Shown here piece after piece: positions 24,985-35,179 of a stretch of DNA of 64,000 bases. The stretch is taken from contig NZ_JAHXPB010000006.1 of the NCBI RefSeq assembly GCF_023147505.1, positions 186,001-250,000 of the forward strand, given 5' to 3'. The position numbers were made by a program, and so were the translations under genes. Within the stretch, counting starts at the first letter, position 1. Every line of letters starts with the position of its first letter. Source of the stretch: Brevundimonas sp. EYE_349. GTDB lineage: Bacteria > Pseudomonadota > Alphaproteobacteria > Caulobacterales > Caulobacteraceae. A model generated the notes under the pieces. The model did no database searches, was not told the origin of the DNA, and saw only the letters and a list, made by a program, of their open reading frames with translations.

Positions 24985-26121
24985 CTACAGCGCGGGAACG
25001 GGAGACTTGGCCGCGGGGGAGGTCGATCGCGACCCCGACTGCGGACGATTGAACCAGGCCTGGGTCGGTCGGTCGAAGGCGTAGCGGAAGACGGCGGCGC
25101 CGCCGAAAGCCGCGGCCAGGCCGACCGCCCAGGCGGTCCATTGCACTGACGGACTCCAACTCCGCCAATCGACGGCGTCGAGCACGCCGAACCACACGAT
25201 CCGGATCACTTCGTTGGTCAGGAAGATCGCGAACGCCATCAAAGCGAGGTGCTCGACCAGCCTGGACGGGCTCCGAATCGGCAAGGCCCCGGTGGCGAAG
25301 ATGATGACGGTCAGGAGGCGGAGGGTCGCCAGATTATGGGGTCCCAGAGCCTGCAGACCCGCCACAGCGACCACGGCGGAACCGCCCAGACCGGCGGCCA
25401 GACGGGGCGGGCAATAGACCTGCCGGGCGAACAGAGCCACGGCGACGCCGAGGGCGAACAGCGGAAAGGCCCGCAGGAAGCCGAGGCGCAACGGCATCTC
25501 GTAGATCGGCAACCCGAAGGCGGCGTGGGCGGACAGGTTGGCGGCGAGCAGCCCGCCCACCCCAAGAGCGAGGATCAGCCATGGGGACAGGCCGCGCGCC
25601 GCGCGAGCGAGGAAGGGCAGGCTGACGTAACAGCCCAGGAGCGCCGAGAGCGTCCAGGTCGGCGCGTTCCATCCCTCTCCGCCCGGCACCCCATAGGCCT
25701 GCACCAGAAAGAACTGGGCGGGAAACCGGGACCAGTCGAACCATTCCGGGTGGCTGGGTGTTTGGCCCAGGATCGCCGCCGTCAGCACCAGCCCCGCCAG
25801 GGCGAGGCTGACGGTCATGTGGGCCGGAACCACCCTGAGAAATCGCTGACGGTAGAAGACGGAAAGCGGAATTCGCCGGTTCGCGAGCCGCTCGCCGTAG
25901 ACGCGGGCGAGAACGTAGCCGGAGTCGATGATGAAGAAGTCGGTCAGCAGATAGCCGCGGTCGAAGACCGGATGGAAGAGCGGCAAGGGGATCGGAGCGG
26001 CCTCGCGGAAGTGATAGAGGACGATCATCGCCCCCACGACGAAACGCAGAAGGTCGAGCCAGCCGCCGCGCGCGATCGGCGGCGGGCGTCGGCGCTCCGG
26101 GGGTGCTGGATCTTCCGTCAT
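24985..26121 (-). CDS. Acyltransferase 3 family membrane protein, copy 2
   Basis: A 378-residue multi-helix O-acyltransferase-like protein, starting at MTEDPAPPERR (26121). The block LRFVVGAMIVLYHFREAAP contains the family His, and LLTDFFIIDSGYVLAR is shared exactly with the gene at 12751-13917. The two are paralogues along the full length. It is convergent with copD, separated by 29 bases. Surface polysaccharide modification is the family role; the substrate is unknown. Confidence 0.85.
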   Translation of the reverse strand: MTEDPAPPERRRPPPIARGGWLDLLRFVVGAMIVLYHFREAAPIPLPLFHPVFDRGYLLTDFFIIDSGYVLARVYGERLANRRIPLSVFYRQRFLRVVPAHMTVSLALAGLVLTAAILGQTPSHPEWFDWSRFPAQFFLVQAYGVPGGEGWNAPTWTLSALLGCYVSLPFLARAARGLSPWLILALGVGGLLAANLSAHAAFGLPIYEMPLRLGFLRAFPLFALGVAVALFARQVYCPPRLAAGLGGSAVVAVAGLQALGPHNLATLRLLTVIIFATGALPIRSPSRLVEHLALMAFAIFLTNEVIRIVWFGVLDAVDWRSWSPSVQWTAWAVGLAAAFGGAAVFRYAFDRPTQAWFNRPQSGSRSTSPAAKSPVPAL

Positions 26122-26308
26122 CCAGCCATCATCCCCCCACAGGCGCCAAGGAAGGCTTGCCCGACACGGTGAACGAGGCCTTGCCGCCGGTGGTCGCGCG
26201 TAGGGGTTCGCGCGGGGCGGTGTGAGTGCATCAGGCCTCGAGTGGCGACCAGCGGAGGGCAAGACCCGGGAATCCGGCAAACCCTTCCGCTCCCTCGCCC
26301 GCTTGTCC

Positions 26309-27355
26309 TCAGCGGGTCGGTTTCGATCGAGGCGAGCGGCGTCGGGGCTTTCCGAGGAAGGCCCAGGCGCCGACCACCCCCAGGGCCGCCATGGCGACGC
26401 CGCTGAGCGCCGTCACCGCGCTATAGAGCCAGCCGCCGACCGAACTGGCGTGCAGGGGGTAGAAGGCGTTGTAGGCCCGGACGCCGGTCGGCAGGGCGTT
26501 GGCGTCGGAGGTCGCGACCGCCCGGCTGGTGGCCGGATCGATGGTCACGGTGGTGCGGCCGTTGGGATGCCACTCGCCGGGCTGCTTCAGACGGATCGTG
26601 GCGGGCTTGCCCGGTGCGGCGGGGCGGACAACCATGCGCGGGATCGCTTCGGGGAAGCGGGCCTGGGCCTCTGTCAGGGCGTGGGCCCAGTCGACGTCCC
26701 CGGTCCCGACCACCGGCGCCGGCGGCGTCGGGACAGCCCCCAGCAGGGCCTGGGTCGTGCCGTGAAAGACGATCGCCGCACCGGTGATGCTGAAGACGAC
26801 CAGCGGGATGGCGAAGATCAGGCCGAGATTGCGATGGCTGCCGATCAGTTCGCGCCGGGCCCCCGAGCGGGGCCAGACCCGCCAGCCGGTGGCGCGCCAG
26901 GCGGGAATCCAGACGATCAGGCCGGTCAGGATCATCACCGCCAGGGTCAGGCCGGCGCCGCCGGCAACCAGCTTGCCGGTGTGACCGGCCAGCAGCTCGT
27001 GGTGAAGGTCGAAGATCCATGTCTCGGCTCGCGCCGGGCCCCACCAGCGGTCCACCACCTTGCCGTCGGGGTCGGCGTAGCCGAAACCGTCCTCGGCCAG
27101 GTAGAGCCGGTGAACGCCGACCGCCCCGCCCGGCAGGACCACCGAGGTGAGGCGGGGCTCGGCTGCCTCGAGCCGGTCCAGCGCCGCACCCAGACGGGCG
27201 GCATCGAGATCGATCTCGGCGCGCGCGGCGGGGACGGTGGCGCGGATCCAGTCGTCCTCGAACACCAGCAACGATCCCGTCAGGCCCAACACCACGGCCA
27301 GGATCGAGAGGGCGGTCCCGGCCCAGGCGTGGAGCGTGCGGATCGCGCCCATCAC
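26309..27355 (-). CDS. PepSY-associated membrane protein (iron/siderophore type)
   Basis: A 348-residue inner-membrane protein with four helices: near residues 10-30, 135-155, 180-205 and 310-335. The conserved start (MGAIRTLHAWAGTALSILAVVLGLTGSLL), FDLHHELLAGHTGK and SHRNLGLIFAIPLVVFSITGA mark the PepSY_TM family, whose members often sit next to TonB receptors and may reduce ferric siderophores. It begins 4 bases downstream of the receptor gene's end and is probably co-transcribed with it. Confidence 0.85.
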   Translation of the reverse strand: MMGAIRTLHAWAGTALSILAVVLGLTGSLLVFEDDWIRATVPAARAEIDLDAARLGAALDRLEAAEPRLTSVVLPGGAVGVHRLYLAEDGFGYADPDGKVVDRWWGPARAETWIFDLHHELLAGHTGKLVAGGAGLTLAVMILTGLIVWIPAWRATGWRVWPRSGARRELIGSHRNLGLIFAIPLVVFSITGAAIVFHGTTQALLGAVPTPPAPVVGTGDVDWAHALTEAQARFPEAIPRMVVRPAAPGKPATIRLKQPGEWHPNGRTTVTIDPATSRAVATSDANALPTGVRAYNAFYPLHASSVGGWLYSAVTALSGVAMAALGVVGAWAFLGKPRRRSPRSKPTR

Positions 27356-27359
27356 CGGC

Positions 27360-29491
27360 TCAGAAGCTCCGCGTCAGGGTCACGGTGGCCGTGCGCCCGC
27401 GACCGGCGAAAAAGCGCAGATTGTCGGTCGGCCCCTGTGTGTCCGAGAAATAGGAAATGTACTGCTCGTCCAGCAGGTTCTGCACCCCCAGCGACACCGT
27501 GCCGAAGCCCGCCTCATAGCGGCCACGGCGTCGAGCACCGTATAGCCCTCGAAGCCGTTGGCCGCGGGCTCGCCGTCGAAGTCGCGTGCGAGATAGGTCT
27601 GGGCCTGAAGGCGCAGGGCGATCGGGCCTGTCTCGTACTCGCCCCACAGCAGCAGGCGGTCGGGCGAGATGTTCGCTCCGTTCAGGTCGCGGTCCAGATC
27701 GCCGTCGCCGTCGCTGTCGCTCTGGCCGTCCAGCGCGGCGTAGCTGCCGCCAAGGGTCAGGGCGTCCGTGGCGCGCCATAGTCCCTTCAGCTCCAGTCCA
27801 TCGATCCGCGTGGCCTGGCGCTGCACCTCGAAGATGCCCGAGGGCAGGCGGTTCAGCAGCGAGCCGCGTTCGGCCTCGGACCGGAACACGGCGGCGGACA
27901 GCTCGACGCGCGCGCCGCGGTATTCGACCCCGACCTCGGTGTTGTCCGACACCACCGGCTCGACGTTGAGGAAGGTGTCGACGTCCTGATTGGGGCGGTT
28001 GATGCCGCGCAGCACCCGACCGACGTCCGGCATGGTGAAGCCCTGGGCGAAGGAGCCGTAGACGAGGAGAGCCGGAGTCACCTCGAAGGCGGCGCCGATA
28101 TTGAACAGCGTCTCCTCGAAGCCCGGCTCGCCGCCCGCCACCGTCTGAGGGCCGTAGGCGTATAGGGTCTGGAAGTCGTCGACCTTAAGCTTCGCCGATT
28201 CACGCCGCACGCCCGCCGACAGGCTGAGGCGGCCCGCCAGGACCGACTGGTTCAGCTGCAGGAAGGGCGACAGGCTCTCGTAGGCGGTCTCGGGCACCCA
28301 GTTGCGCCCGGTCAGGATCAGTTCCTGATAGGTCCGGTCGCGCAGGCCGTCGAGGCCGACCAGGGCCTTGAGGCCCGCCAGACCGGGAACCTGGCCCTGC
28401 CAGTCGATCTTGAAGCCCAGCTTTTCCGAGTTGTTGGCCGACTGGTCGAACAGGGTCCCGACCGGGGCGATGCGGGGGTCCTGGAAGTCCGGGAAGCTGC
28501 CGCCGCCGAATACGCCCTGGTAATCGTGGGCGAAGACCTGGGCCCGCAGGACGCCGCCGAACAGGTCGCGATCGGTGTAAGTCAGGGCCGCAGAGGTCAC
28601 CGCGTTCGAGGGCTGCTCGCCCGGCGCCGCGCCGCGCACGGCGGTGGTCGGGACGCCCGTCGCCCGGTCGCCCGCCACGGTCACATAGTCGCCGTCGCCT
28701 TCCAGATCGAAGCGGTTGACCCAGCCCTCCAGCCGGCGATCGCCGCCCAGGTCCCAGCCACCGCGCGCAAGCAGCGAGACGGCTTGCGAGTCCTGGACCT
28801 CGCCCTGGGCGCCGTCGAAGCCGACGCGGCTGCCGTCAGCGTCATAGTAGGCGCCGCGGGTCTCGAAGGCCGCGCCCACGGTCAGGTCAAAGGCGCCGAA
28901 GTCACGGCCGCCGATGGCGGCGATCTTGGCGCCGACGCCGTCGCCCTGCAGCTCGTCGTCGGTGGTGACCTGGGCCATCATCCGCCCGGTCAGGCCCTCC
29001 GCCTCGGACGGCTTGCGGGCGGTGACGTAGTTGACCACCCCGCCGGTGGCCCCGATGCCCTGGATGGCGTTGGAGCCGAAGATGACCTCGACCCGGTCGA
29101 TGAAGAAGGGATCGATGGTGTAGCCGTCGCGGCTGTCGTCGCGCAGCGGCGTCGACTGCGGCACGCCGTCGACGAGATAGAGCGGCGAGCGTCCGCGCAG
29201 GGTCTCGCCGAAGCCCGACAGCTTCTGCCGCGTCGGCGAGAAGGAGGGCACCAGGGCCGCCACCGTATCGACGGCCGAGGCGGCCAGCGCCGTCTGCTGG
29301 ACGATGGCCTCGGCGTCGATGAGCTCGACCGTGGCGGCGATCGCGGAGCGCGGGGTCTCGATCCGGGAGGCGGTGACCACCACCTCGTCCAAAAGCGTCG
29401 CGTCCGGGGTGGGCCCCTCCTGGGCCGCCGCGGGAAGCGCGGCCAGCAGCAGCGGCAGGAGGGCGACGGTGGCGAGGAGACGAGGGGACAT
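27360..29491 (-). pseudogene. TonB-dependent outer-membrane receptor, frameshifted near the 3' end
   Basis: Siderophore-type receptor of about 710 residues. It has a signal peptide (ending LPAAAQ), a plug domain (DEVVVTASRIETPRSAIAATVELIDAE, LVDGVPQST, RVEVIFGSNAIQGIGATGGVVNYVT) and a beta barrel. At about 27517-27523 the frame shifts: family sequence continues one frame over as RYEAGFGTVSLGVQNLLDEQYISYF and ends in the expected terminal Phe (TRSF) at 27360. Without repair the last strands would be replaced by a wrong 40-residue tail, which would block barrel assembly. One missing base explains it. Confidence 0.85.
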
Positions 29492-29540
29492 GGAGCTCTT
29501 CAGGGGAACGACAGGGAGGGCGTCTGACCACAGGCCTTGT

Positions 29541-29561
29541 TGCGAGTCAATCGCACTCGCA
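29541..29561. promoter_or_regulatory. Possible Fur-type operator upstream of the TonB receptor
   Basis: An inverted repeat TGCGAGT-N7-ACTCGCA lies 50 bases upstream of the receptor start. A shorter dyad TGCGA-N5-TCGCA overlaps it at 29541-29555. Such TGCGA/TCGCA pairs are common at iron-regulated receptor genes of related bacteria; the Fur assignment is inference. Confidence 0.5.
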
Positions 29562-29649
29562 TCTAGCCAGCCTGGTGTTGGCTTCTTCGTGGCTATCGCA
29601 GGGGCCGAGCAGCGCTTGACCTGCGGGGCGGCGAGAGGAAAAGAGGTTC

Positions 29650-30039
29650 ATGGCCAAATACGCGCCCCTCGCAACCTATCTGCGGCGTCAAAGGCGGACC
29701 GAAGTGGTGCTAACGTTCCGCGATATCGAACGCATCATCAGCGGCCTTCTTCCGAAGGCTGCGGCGACGGAGGGCTGGTGGAAACCTGAGCGCGGCGCGC
29801 CCGCGACGCCACAGCATCTCGCCCTGGCGGACGCCGGCTTCGTGGCCGAGCCGCATCTCCGAACGGAGACGGTGCGGTTTATCCGCGACGGAGGTCCGCG
29901 CGACCGGTCGATCGGAGGTCGGGATCGGCCGGTTCTCGACGACGGCGGTGTCATCGCCAACGAGCGGACGGCCGTCGCGAAGGGCGAAGAGACCGGTCGG
30001 CTCAGCGGTCGTCAGGCTCACGGAGCGCCGGCGGGCTGA
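29650..30039 (+). CDS. Small hypothetical protein
   Basis: A 129-residue soluble protein. The first 70 residues (MAKYAPLATYLRRQRRTEVVLTFRDIERIISGLLPKAA, then WWKPERGAPATPQHLALADAGFVAEP) resemble a small conserved bacterial family of unknown role. The rest is low in recognisable pattern and may be altered. Its 3' end overlaps the convergent acyltransferase gene by 38 bases. Confidence 0.6.
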   Translation: MAKYAPLATYLRRQRRTEVVLTFRDIERIISGLLPKAAATEGWWKPERGAPATPQHLALADAGFVAEPHLRTETVRFIRDGGPRDRSIGGRDRPVLDDGGVIANERTAVAKGEETGRLSGRQAHGAPAG

Positions 30040-31162
30040 GCGCGGCCGGGGCGAGCTCGTCGCGACGCCTGTCGAACCGGCGCCTTATCCAGGTTCGGCC
30101 GGGCTTTTCGACGAGCAGATGCAGCGCCGCCGCGATCAGGGCCGTGGCGATGAACAATCCGATCAGTTCGACCGGCGTGATGCGGAAGGTGCTGTCGACG
30201 CCGCGCAGTTCGGCCACGACGCCCTTCCAGGCCACGATCACCGGCATGTGCACCAGATACAGGGCGAAGGACGCTTCTCCGGCGAAGACAAGGCCCGGGG
30301 AGGCGAGGGGTCCCTCGCAATCCGCCCGCGCGAGCAGGGACCAGGTCAGAATCACGGGGGCGGCGAGGGCGACGATGATGCGGTCGTCCAGCGACAGCTG
30401 CATCGCGCCCAGCAGCAGGACGGTCGTGAACAGGGCGGCCGTGGCGGCCACGGGCCGGCTCCAGCGCCACCGATGACCCAGCCCGTACAGCGCCATGCCG
30501 ATCAGGAATTCGGGGGCGATCCGGAGAATGCCGAGGGAGTCCTCAGCTCGCGGAAGGACCTTGCCGAACGCCTGGACGTAGAAGGCGTCGAGGGCGACGA
30601 ACGCCGCGGCCCCGATCCCCAGCAGCACCCACGGCCGCGCTCGCAGACGGAGGGCCAGCCAGGCGTAGGCGGGGAACAGCAGATAGGCGAACCATTCCGC
30701 CGACAGGGACCAGCTAGGGCCGCTCCAGTTCAACTCCGCATCGGTCGGAAACCAGGCCTGGATGAGAAACAGCGTCTGGAAGAAGGCCAGCGGCCCGTAG
30801 CCCTCGGCGTCGAAGCGGACGCCGGCGGCGGTCGCGCCCAGCACCATGATCAAGGCGCCCGTCAGAACCGCGACGTGCAGGGGATAAAGCCGCGCGAGCC
30901 GGGCGACGATGAAACGCCGGTAACTGAAACCGCCGCTCGCGAAGGCCGGACCGTAGACGTGCGCCAGAATGAAGCCCGACAGCATGAAGAAGGCGTCCAC
31001 CGCCAGCCGGCTTCGCTCGATGATCGGGCTGAAGCCCAGGGCCGGATCCCATTGGAGTTGATAATGGAACAGCACCACCCCCAAGGCGAGGAAGGCGCGC
31101 AGACTGGTCAGGGCCCTGAGATCGGCGGGATAGCCGTCTCGGGTCGGCGGTACGGATGTCAT
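30002..31162 (-). CDS. Acyltransferase 3 family membrane protein, copy 3 (divergent)
   Basis: A 386-residue multi-helix protein. The start block is DLRALTSLRAFLALGVVLFHYQLQWDP, with the family His, and later RSRLAVDAFFMLSGFILAHVYGPAF, the usual SGF motif. It is only distantly related to the copies at 12751 and 24985, which share an unusual IIDSGYVLA in that place. Probably O-acylates a cell-surface polymer. No operon partner is evident. Confidence 0.85.
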   Translation of the reverse strand: MTSVPPTRDGYPADLRALTSLRAFLALGVVLFHYQLQWDPALGFSPIIERSRLAVDAFFMLSGFILAHVYGPAFASGGFSYRRFIVARLARLYPLHVAVLTGALIMVLGATAAGVRFDAEGYGPLAFFQTLFLIQAWFPTDAELNWSGPSWSLSAEWFAYLLFPAYAWLALRLRARPWVLLGIGAAAFVALDAFYVQAFGKVLPRAEDSLGILRIAPEFLIGMALYGLGHRWRWSRPVAATAALFTTVLLLGAMQLSLDDRIIVALAAPVILTWSLLARADCEGPLASPGLVFAGEASFALYLVHMPVIVAWKGVVAELRGVDSTFRITPVELIGLFIATALIAAALHLLVEKPGRTWIRRRFDRRRDELAPAALSPPALREPDDR

Positions 31163-31445
31163 TCGCGATGGCCCCCCAAGGGCGGCGGATCAGCACCGCC
31201 GCCATATTGAGATACGCATCGGGCGGGAACATCCCTCATGCGCGACGCCAGACGGGGCCGGCCGATCATACGGGACGTCCAAGTCTGGCTCGGGGCTCGG
31301 AATGCCCTCGGCCGGTTTGCCAGCCTGGACCGCTGCGGCTCTGGGTGAGGCCGCCCCCAAGACATGTCATGTCCCTCAGCCGGACGAGAGGATGTCCACG
31401 CCGACCGCCGGGCCTGGCGACCGAACGCCGGGAGTCGGTCCCCGG

Positions 31446-31721
31446 CTAGCGGGAAGCGCGGCCGAGAAGTTCGATCAGTTCGGTCGCCTTGGCCTTGCGG
31501 TCGGCGAGATCGTCACCCGCGATCGCGCCCATGACGCAGTGATCCATGTGGTCCTTCAAGACCTCGCTCTCAACGCGCGACAGCGCCGCCCGAACGGCCT
31601 GGAGCTGGGTTAGGACGTCGATGCAGTAGCGGTCCTCCTCGACCATTCTGGAAAGGCCACGCACCTGCCCCTCTAAGCGGCTCAGGCGGTTCAACACCTT
31701 CGGCTTGATCTCGGTCTGCAT
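31446..31721 (-). CDS. csoR: Copper-sensing repressor CsoR
   Basis: A 91-residue four-helix repressor. It carries [31 protein letters not shown], with the first Cys, and DHMDHCVMG with the His and second Cys of the Cu(I) site (C-H-C pattern). Divergent from the copper ATPase gene with an inverted repeat between them, which is the expected target. Confidence 0.9.
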   Translation of the reverse strand: MQTEIKPKVLNRLSRLEGQVRGLSRMVEEDRYCIDVLTQLQAVRAALSRVESEVLKDHMDHCVMGAIAGDDLADRKAKATELIELLGRASR

Positions 31722-31773
31722 CCTGTTCCTCGTTCCGACCGTTCGATCCTACCTCACCGTCACACCTTGCGCG

Positions 31774-31790
31774 ATACCCCTGTGGGGTAT
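31774..31790. promoter_or_regulatory. CsoR operator between csoR and the copper ATPase gene
   Basis: A perfect inverted repeat ATACCCC-TGT-GGGGTAT in the divergent intergenic region, 31 bases before the ATPase start and 52 bases before csoR. C/G-tract dyads of this form are typical CsoR sites, so copper should relieve repression of both genes. Confidence 0.85.
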
Positions 31791-31821
31791 ATTTGGCTGT
31801 GAGGTCGTCCGAGGAGCCGTC

Positions 31822-34176
31822 ATGGCTACGTCATCCCATTCCCATCCCGCCGGTCACGGCTGCTGTTCGAACAAGACGCCTCAAGCCGGCGCCCAGGCGG
31901 TCGATCCGGTCTGCGGCATGACCGTCGATCCGGCGACCACGGCGCATCGGGCCACCCACGAGGGCCAGGCGTATGTCTTCTGTTCGGCGGGCTGCCGGAC
32001 CAAATTCGTGGACGATCCGGCTCGCTATCTCGGCGAGCGGCCCGAACCGGCTTCCGTCACGCCCGGTGTGATCTACACCTGCCCGATGCATCCCGAGGTG
32101 CGCCAGGAGGGACCTGGCTCCTGTCCGATCTGCGGCATGGCGCTGGAGCCGGAGACCGTCACCGCCGAGGCTCCGGTCAATCACGAACTGATCGACTTCA
32201 CCCGTCGCCTGTGGATCGGCGCGGTTCTGACGCTGCCGGTCTTCGCGCTTGAAATGGGCGGCCATCTGACCGGGCTGGCGATGCGGATTCCGGGCCAGAC
32301 CTCCAACTGGATCCAGTTCGCCCTGGCGACGCCGGTCGTGCTGTGGTCCGGCTGGCCGTTCTTCCAGAGGGGCTGGGCGTCCATCCGCAATCGCAGCCTC
32401 AACATGTTCACCCTGATCGCCATCGGCGTCGGTGCGGCCTGGATCTACAGCGTGGTCGCGGTTCTGGCGCCGCATCTGTTCCCGGCGGCGGTCCGGCGGA
32501 TGGACGGCAGCGCGCCGGTCTATTTCGAGGCGGCGGCCATCATCACCGTCCTGGTGCTGGTCGGCCAGATCCTGGAGCTTCGGGCGCGCGAACAGACGTC
32601 GGGGGCCATCAGGGCCCTGCTGGACCTCGCCCCGAAGACCGCGCGGCGCGTCCGCGACGACGGCGGCGACGAGGACGTCACCCTCGATCTGGTCGCTGTG
32701 GGAGACCGGCTGCGCGTCCGTCCCGGCGAGAAGGTGGCGGTCGACGGAGAGATCCTGGACGGCCGGGTCACCCTCGACGAGTCCCTCGTCACGGGTGAAT
32801 CCATGCCGGTGACCAAGGACGTCGGCGACAAGGTCGTCGCCGGGTCGCTCAACAAGACCGGCTCGTTCGTCATGCGAGCCGACAAGGTGGGCGCCGACAC
32901 CCTCCTGGCGCAGATCGTCCAGATGGTGGCGCAGGCCCAACGCAGCCGCGCGCCGATCCAGCGGCTGGCCGACAAGGTGTCGGGCTGGTTCGTTCCGGCC
33001 GTGATCGGGATCGCCGTTCTCGCCGCGATCGTCTGGGGCCTGGCCGGCCCCGAACCGCGGCTGTCCTACGCCCTCGTCGCCGCGGTCTCCGTGCTGATCA
33101 TCGCCTGTCCGTGCGCCCTGGGCTTGGCCACGCCGATCTCCATCATGGTCGGGGTGGGGCGCGGCGCTCACGCCGGGGTGCTCATCAAGAACGCCGAGGC
33201 GCTGGAGCGCTTCGAGAAGGTGGACACCCTGGTGCTCGACAAAACCGGCACCCTGACGGAGGGGCGCCCCTCGGTGACGGCCGTCCGGCCAGCCGACGGG
33301 TTCGACGAGGCCGAGCTTCTGAGACTTTCCGCCAGTCTTGAGCGGAGCAGCGAGCATCCGCTGGCGGACGCCGTCGTTCGGGCGGCGAGCGACCAGAATC
33401 TGGTTCTGTCCGAGGCGTCGGACTTCGACAGCCCCGTCGGGCGCGGCGTCACCGGGGTCGTCGACGGCCGCCGCGTGGCGCTCGGCAACAGCCGCTATCT
33501 GGCCGAGATCGGCGTCGACGTCGGGCCTCTGGAAGCCGGGGCCGATACGCTTCGCCAAGACGGCGCGACCGCCATCTTCGTCGCCGTGGACGGGGCTGCG
33601 GCCGGCGTGCTGGGCATCGCCGATCCGGTCAAGGCGACGACCGCCGAGGCCATCCGCGATCTGAAGGCGTCGGGGCTGCGTCTGGTGATGATGACCGGCG
33701 ACAACCGCACAACGGCCGAGGCGGTGGCGCGCCGGCTCGGCATAGACGACGTTCAGGCCGAGGTTCTGCCCCAGGACAAGGCGGCGGTCGTCGAGCGGCT
33801 GAGAGCGGAGGGTCGGATCGTCGCCATGGCCGGAGACGGTGTGAACGACGCCCCGGCCCTGGCCGCCGCCGACGTGGGGGTGGCCATGGGCGCCGGCTCG
33901 GACGTCGCGATCGAGAGCGCCGGGGTCACCCTTCTCGGCGGCGATCTCCAGGGCCTCGTCCGGGCGCGCAAACTGTCCCGTGCGGTGATGAGCAACATCC
34001 GCCAGAACCTGGTCTTCGCCTTCGGTTACAACACCCTCGGCATTCCGATCGCGGCGGGACTGCTCTACCCGGTCTCCGGCCTCCTATTGTCGCCGGCCCT
34101 GGCGGCGTTGGCGATGGCCCTGTCCTCCGTCAGTGTGATCGCCAACGCGCTGCGGCTCCGGGCCGTCCGACTCTGA
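31822..34176 (+). CDS. copA: Copper-exporting P1B-type ATPase with YHS and heavy-metal-binding N-terminal domains
   Basis: A 784-residue inner-membrane Cu(I) pump. The N-terminus has a His-rich start, a YHS domain ([33 protein letters not shown]) and a second metal domain ([26 protein letters not shown]) instead of HMA domains. Eight membrane segments follow, with the CPC motif in [12 protein letters not shown] near residue 430, the phosphorylation site DKTGTLTEG near 473, SEHPLADA and the hinge [10 protein letters not shown]. Start at 31822 is used because the upstream 39 codons run through the CsoR operator. Regulated by csoR. Confidence 0.95.
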   Translation: MATSSHSHPAGHGCCSNKTPQAGAQAVDPVCGMTVDPATTAHRATHEGQAYVFCSAGCRTKFVDDPARYLGERPEPASVTPGVIYTCPMHPEVRQEGPGSCPICGMALEPETVTAEAPVNHELIDFTRRLWIGAVLTLPVFALEMGGHLTGLAMRIPGQTSNWIQFALATPVVLWSGWPFFQRGWASIRNRSLNMFTLIAIGVGAAWIYSVVAVLAPHLFPAAVRRMDGSAPVYFEAAAIITVLVLVGQILELRAREQTSGAIRALLDLAPKTARRVRDDGGDEDVTLDLVAVGDRLRVRPGEKVAVDGEILDGRVTLDESLVTGESMPVTKDVGDKVVAGSLNKTGSFVMRADKVGADTLLAQIVQMVAQAQRSRAPIQRLADKVSGWFVPAVIGIAVLAAIVWGLAGPEPRLSYALVAAVSVLIIACPCALGLATPISIMVGVGRGAHAGVLIKNAEALERFEKVDTLVLDKTGTLTEGRPSVTAVRPADGFDEAELLRLSASLERSSEHPLADAVVRAASDQNLVLSEASDFDSPVGRGVTGVVDGRRVALGNSRYLAEIGVDVGPLEAGADTLRQDGATAIFVAVDGAAAGVLGIADPVKATTAEAIRDLKASGLRLVMMTGDNRTTAEAVARRLGIDDVQAEVLPQDKAAVVERLRAEGRIVAMAGDGVNDAPALAAADVGVAMGAGSDVAIESAGVTLLGGDLQGLVRARKLSRAVMSNIRQNLVFAFGYNTLGIPIAAGLLYPVSGLLLSPALAALAMALSSVSVIANALRLRAVRL

Positions 34177-34449
34177 TGGACGTCCCATGGCCAGAAGGCC
34201 GTCGCAGACGAGAGCCGCGGCGGGCGCCAATACGCATTCCGGCGACCGATCCCTCGCCTGATCCAACGGCGTTCGGGAATATTTAATCACGGCGGAACCG
34301 TGGCTCCGGGGCCGGATTACGCTGGACGATGTCCGGCGTGGGCAGTCGGGGCAAGGGACCAAACTCGCACCCGCCGCAACGTTGTCGGACGCATCGATCG
34401 TCTGGCCGTCCGGCGATCCGCCGGCGACCCCCTCAAGCGGAGACTCCCT

Positions 34450-35130
34450 ATGCTCACCCCGACTTTCACCCGCACGTCTCTCTTGGTCGCCGGCTGTTCC
34501 GCTCTCGTTCTGGCGGCCTGCAGCCCGGCGGCGGAACCGCCGCCGAACACGGAGGCCGAAGCCTCGGCTCAGACGCAGGAGCCGATGGCCATGGCGCAGC
34601 CTCCGTTCTCCGCCGCCGAGGCCAAGATGCACGAGGCCATGATGTCCGCCATGGGCGCGGATGCGGGCGAGACATGGGCCCGCAAGATGATCTCTCACCA
34701 CCAGGGCGCGCTGGACATGTCCGAGATCGTGCTGAGGGACACACAGGACGCGGATATCCGTCGCATGGCCCAGAAGACCATCGAGATGCAGACCGGCGAT
34801 ATCGCCGAGCTGCGGCGCTGGCTTGAAACGAACGTGGGCGCCGCCGCCGGCGCGGCGGCTCCGGGCGGAAGCGCGGAAAATCCATACGCGACGGCCGAGG
34901 CCAAGATGAAGGACGCCATGATGGCCGCGACCGGGGCCGACACGGACCAGACCTGGGCTCGCAAGATGATTGCGCATCACCAGGGCGCCCTCGACATGGC
35001 CCAGGTGGTGTTGCGCGAAAGTCAGGACGCCGACATCCGGCGCATGTCGCAGAAAACGATCGAGATGCAGACCGCCGACATCGCCGAGTTGCGCGCCTGG
35101 CTGGACTCCCATCCGGCCGGCGCCGCCTGA
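34450..35130 (+). CDS. DUF305 lipoprotein with two tandem DUF305 repeats
   Basis: A 226-residue predicted lipoprotein (lipobox LAAC near residue 24). Two copies of one module follow, about residues 55-125 and 150-220. Each contains TWARKMI(S/A)HHQGALDM and QDADIRRM(A/S)QKTIEMQT. The HH and Met residues probably bind copper. The repeats are nearly identical, so the duplication is fairly recent. It sits between the copper ATPase and a membrane-bound DUF305 protein. The 273 bases before it hold no gene and presumably the promoter. Confidence 0.85.
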   Translation: MLTPTFTRTSLLVAGCSALVLAACSPAAEPPPNTEAEASAQTQEPMAMAQPPFSAAEAKMHEAMMSAMGADAGETWARKMISHHQGALDMSEIVLRDTQDADIRRMAQKTIEMQTGDIAELRRWLETNVGAAAGAAAPGGSAENPYATAEAKMKDAMMAATGADTDQTWARKMIAHHQGALDMAQVVLRESQDADIRRMSQKTIEMQTADIAELRAWLDSHPAGAA

Positions 35131-35179
35131 TTGGCGATCGGAATGTGATTGAAGAGCGTTGTCGCGAAAGGAGCGATCG

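Noticed and set aside
26222..27781. A 519-codon open frame on the plus strand
   Set aside because: Antisense to the PepSY gene and the TonB receptor end; no start site or family motif.
31831..33558. A 575-codon open frame on the minus strand
   Set aside because: It is antisense to the copper ATPase gene over its whole length, has no family sequence, and reflects the high GC in the third codon position.
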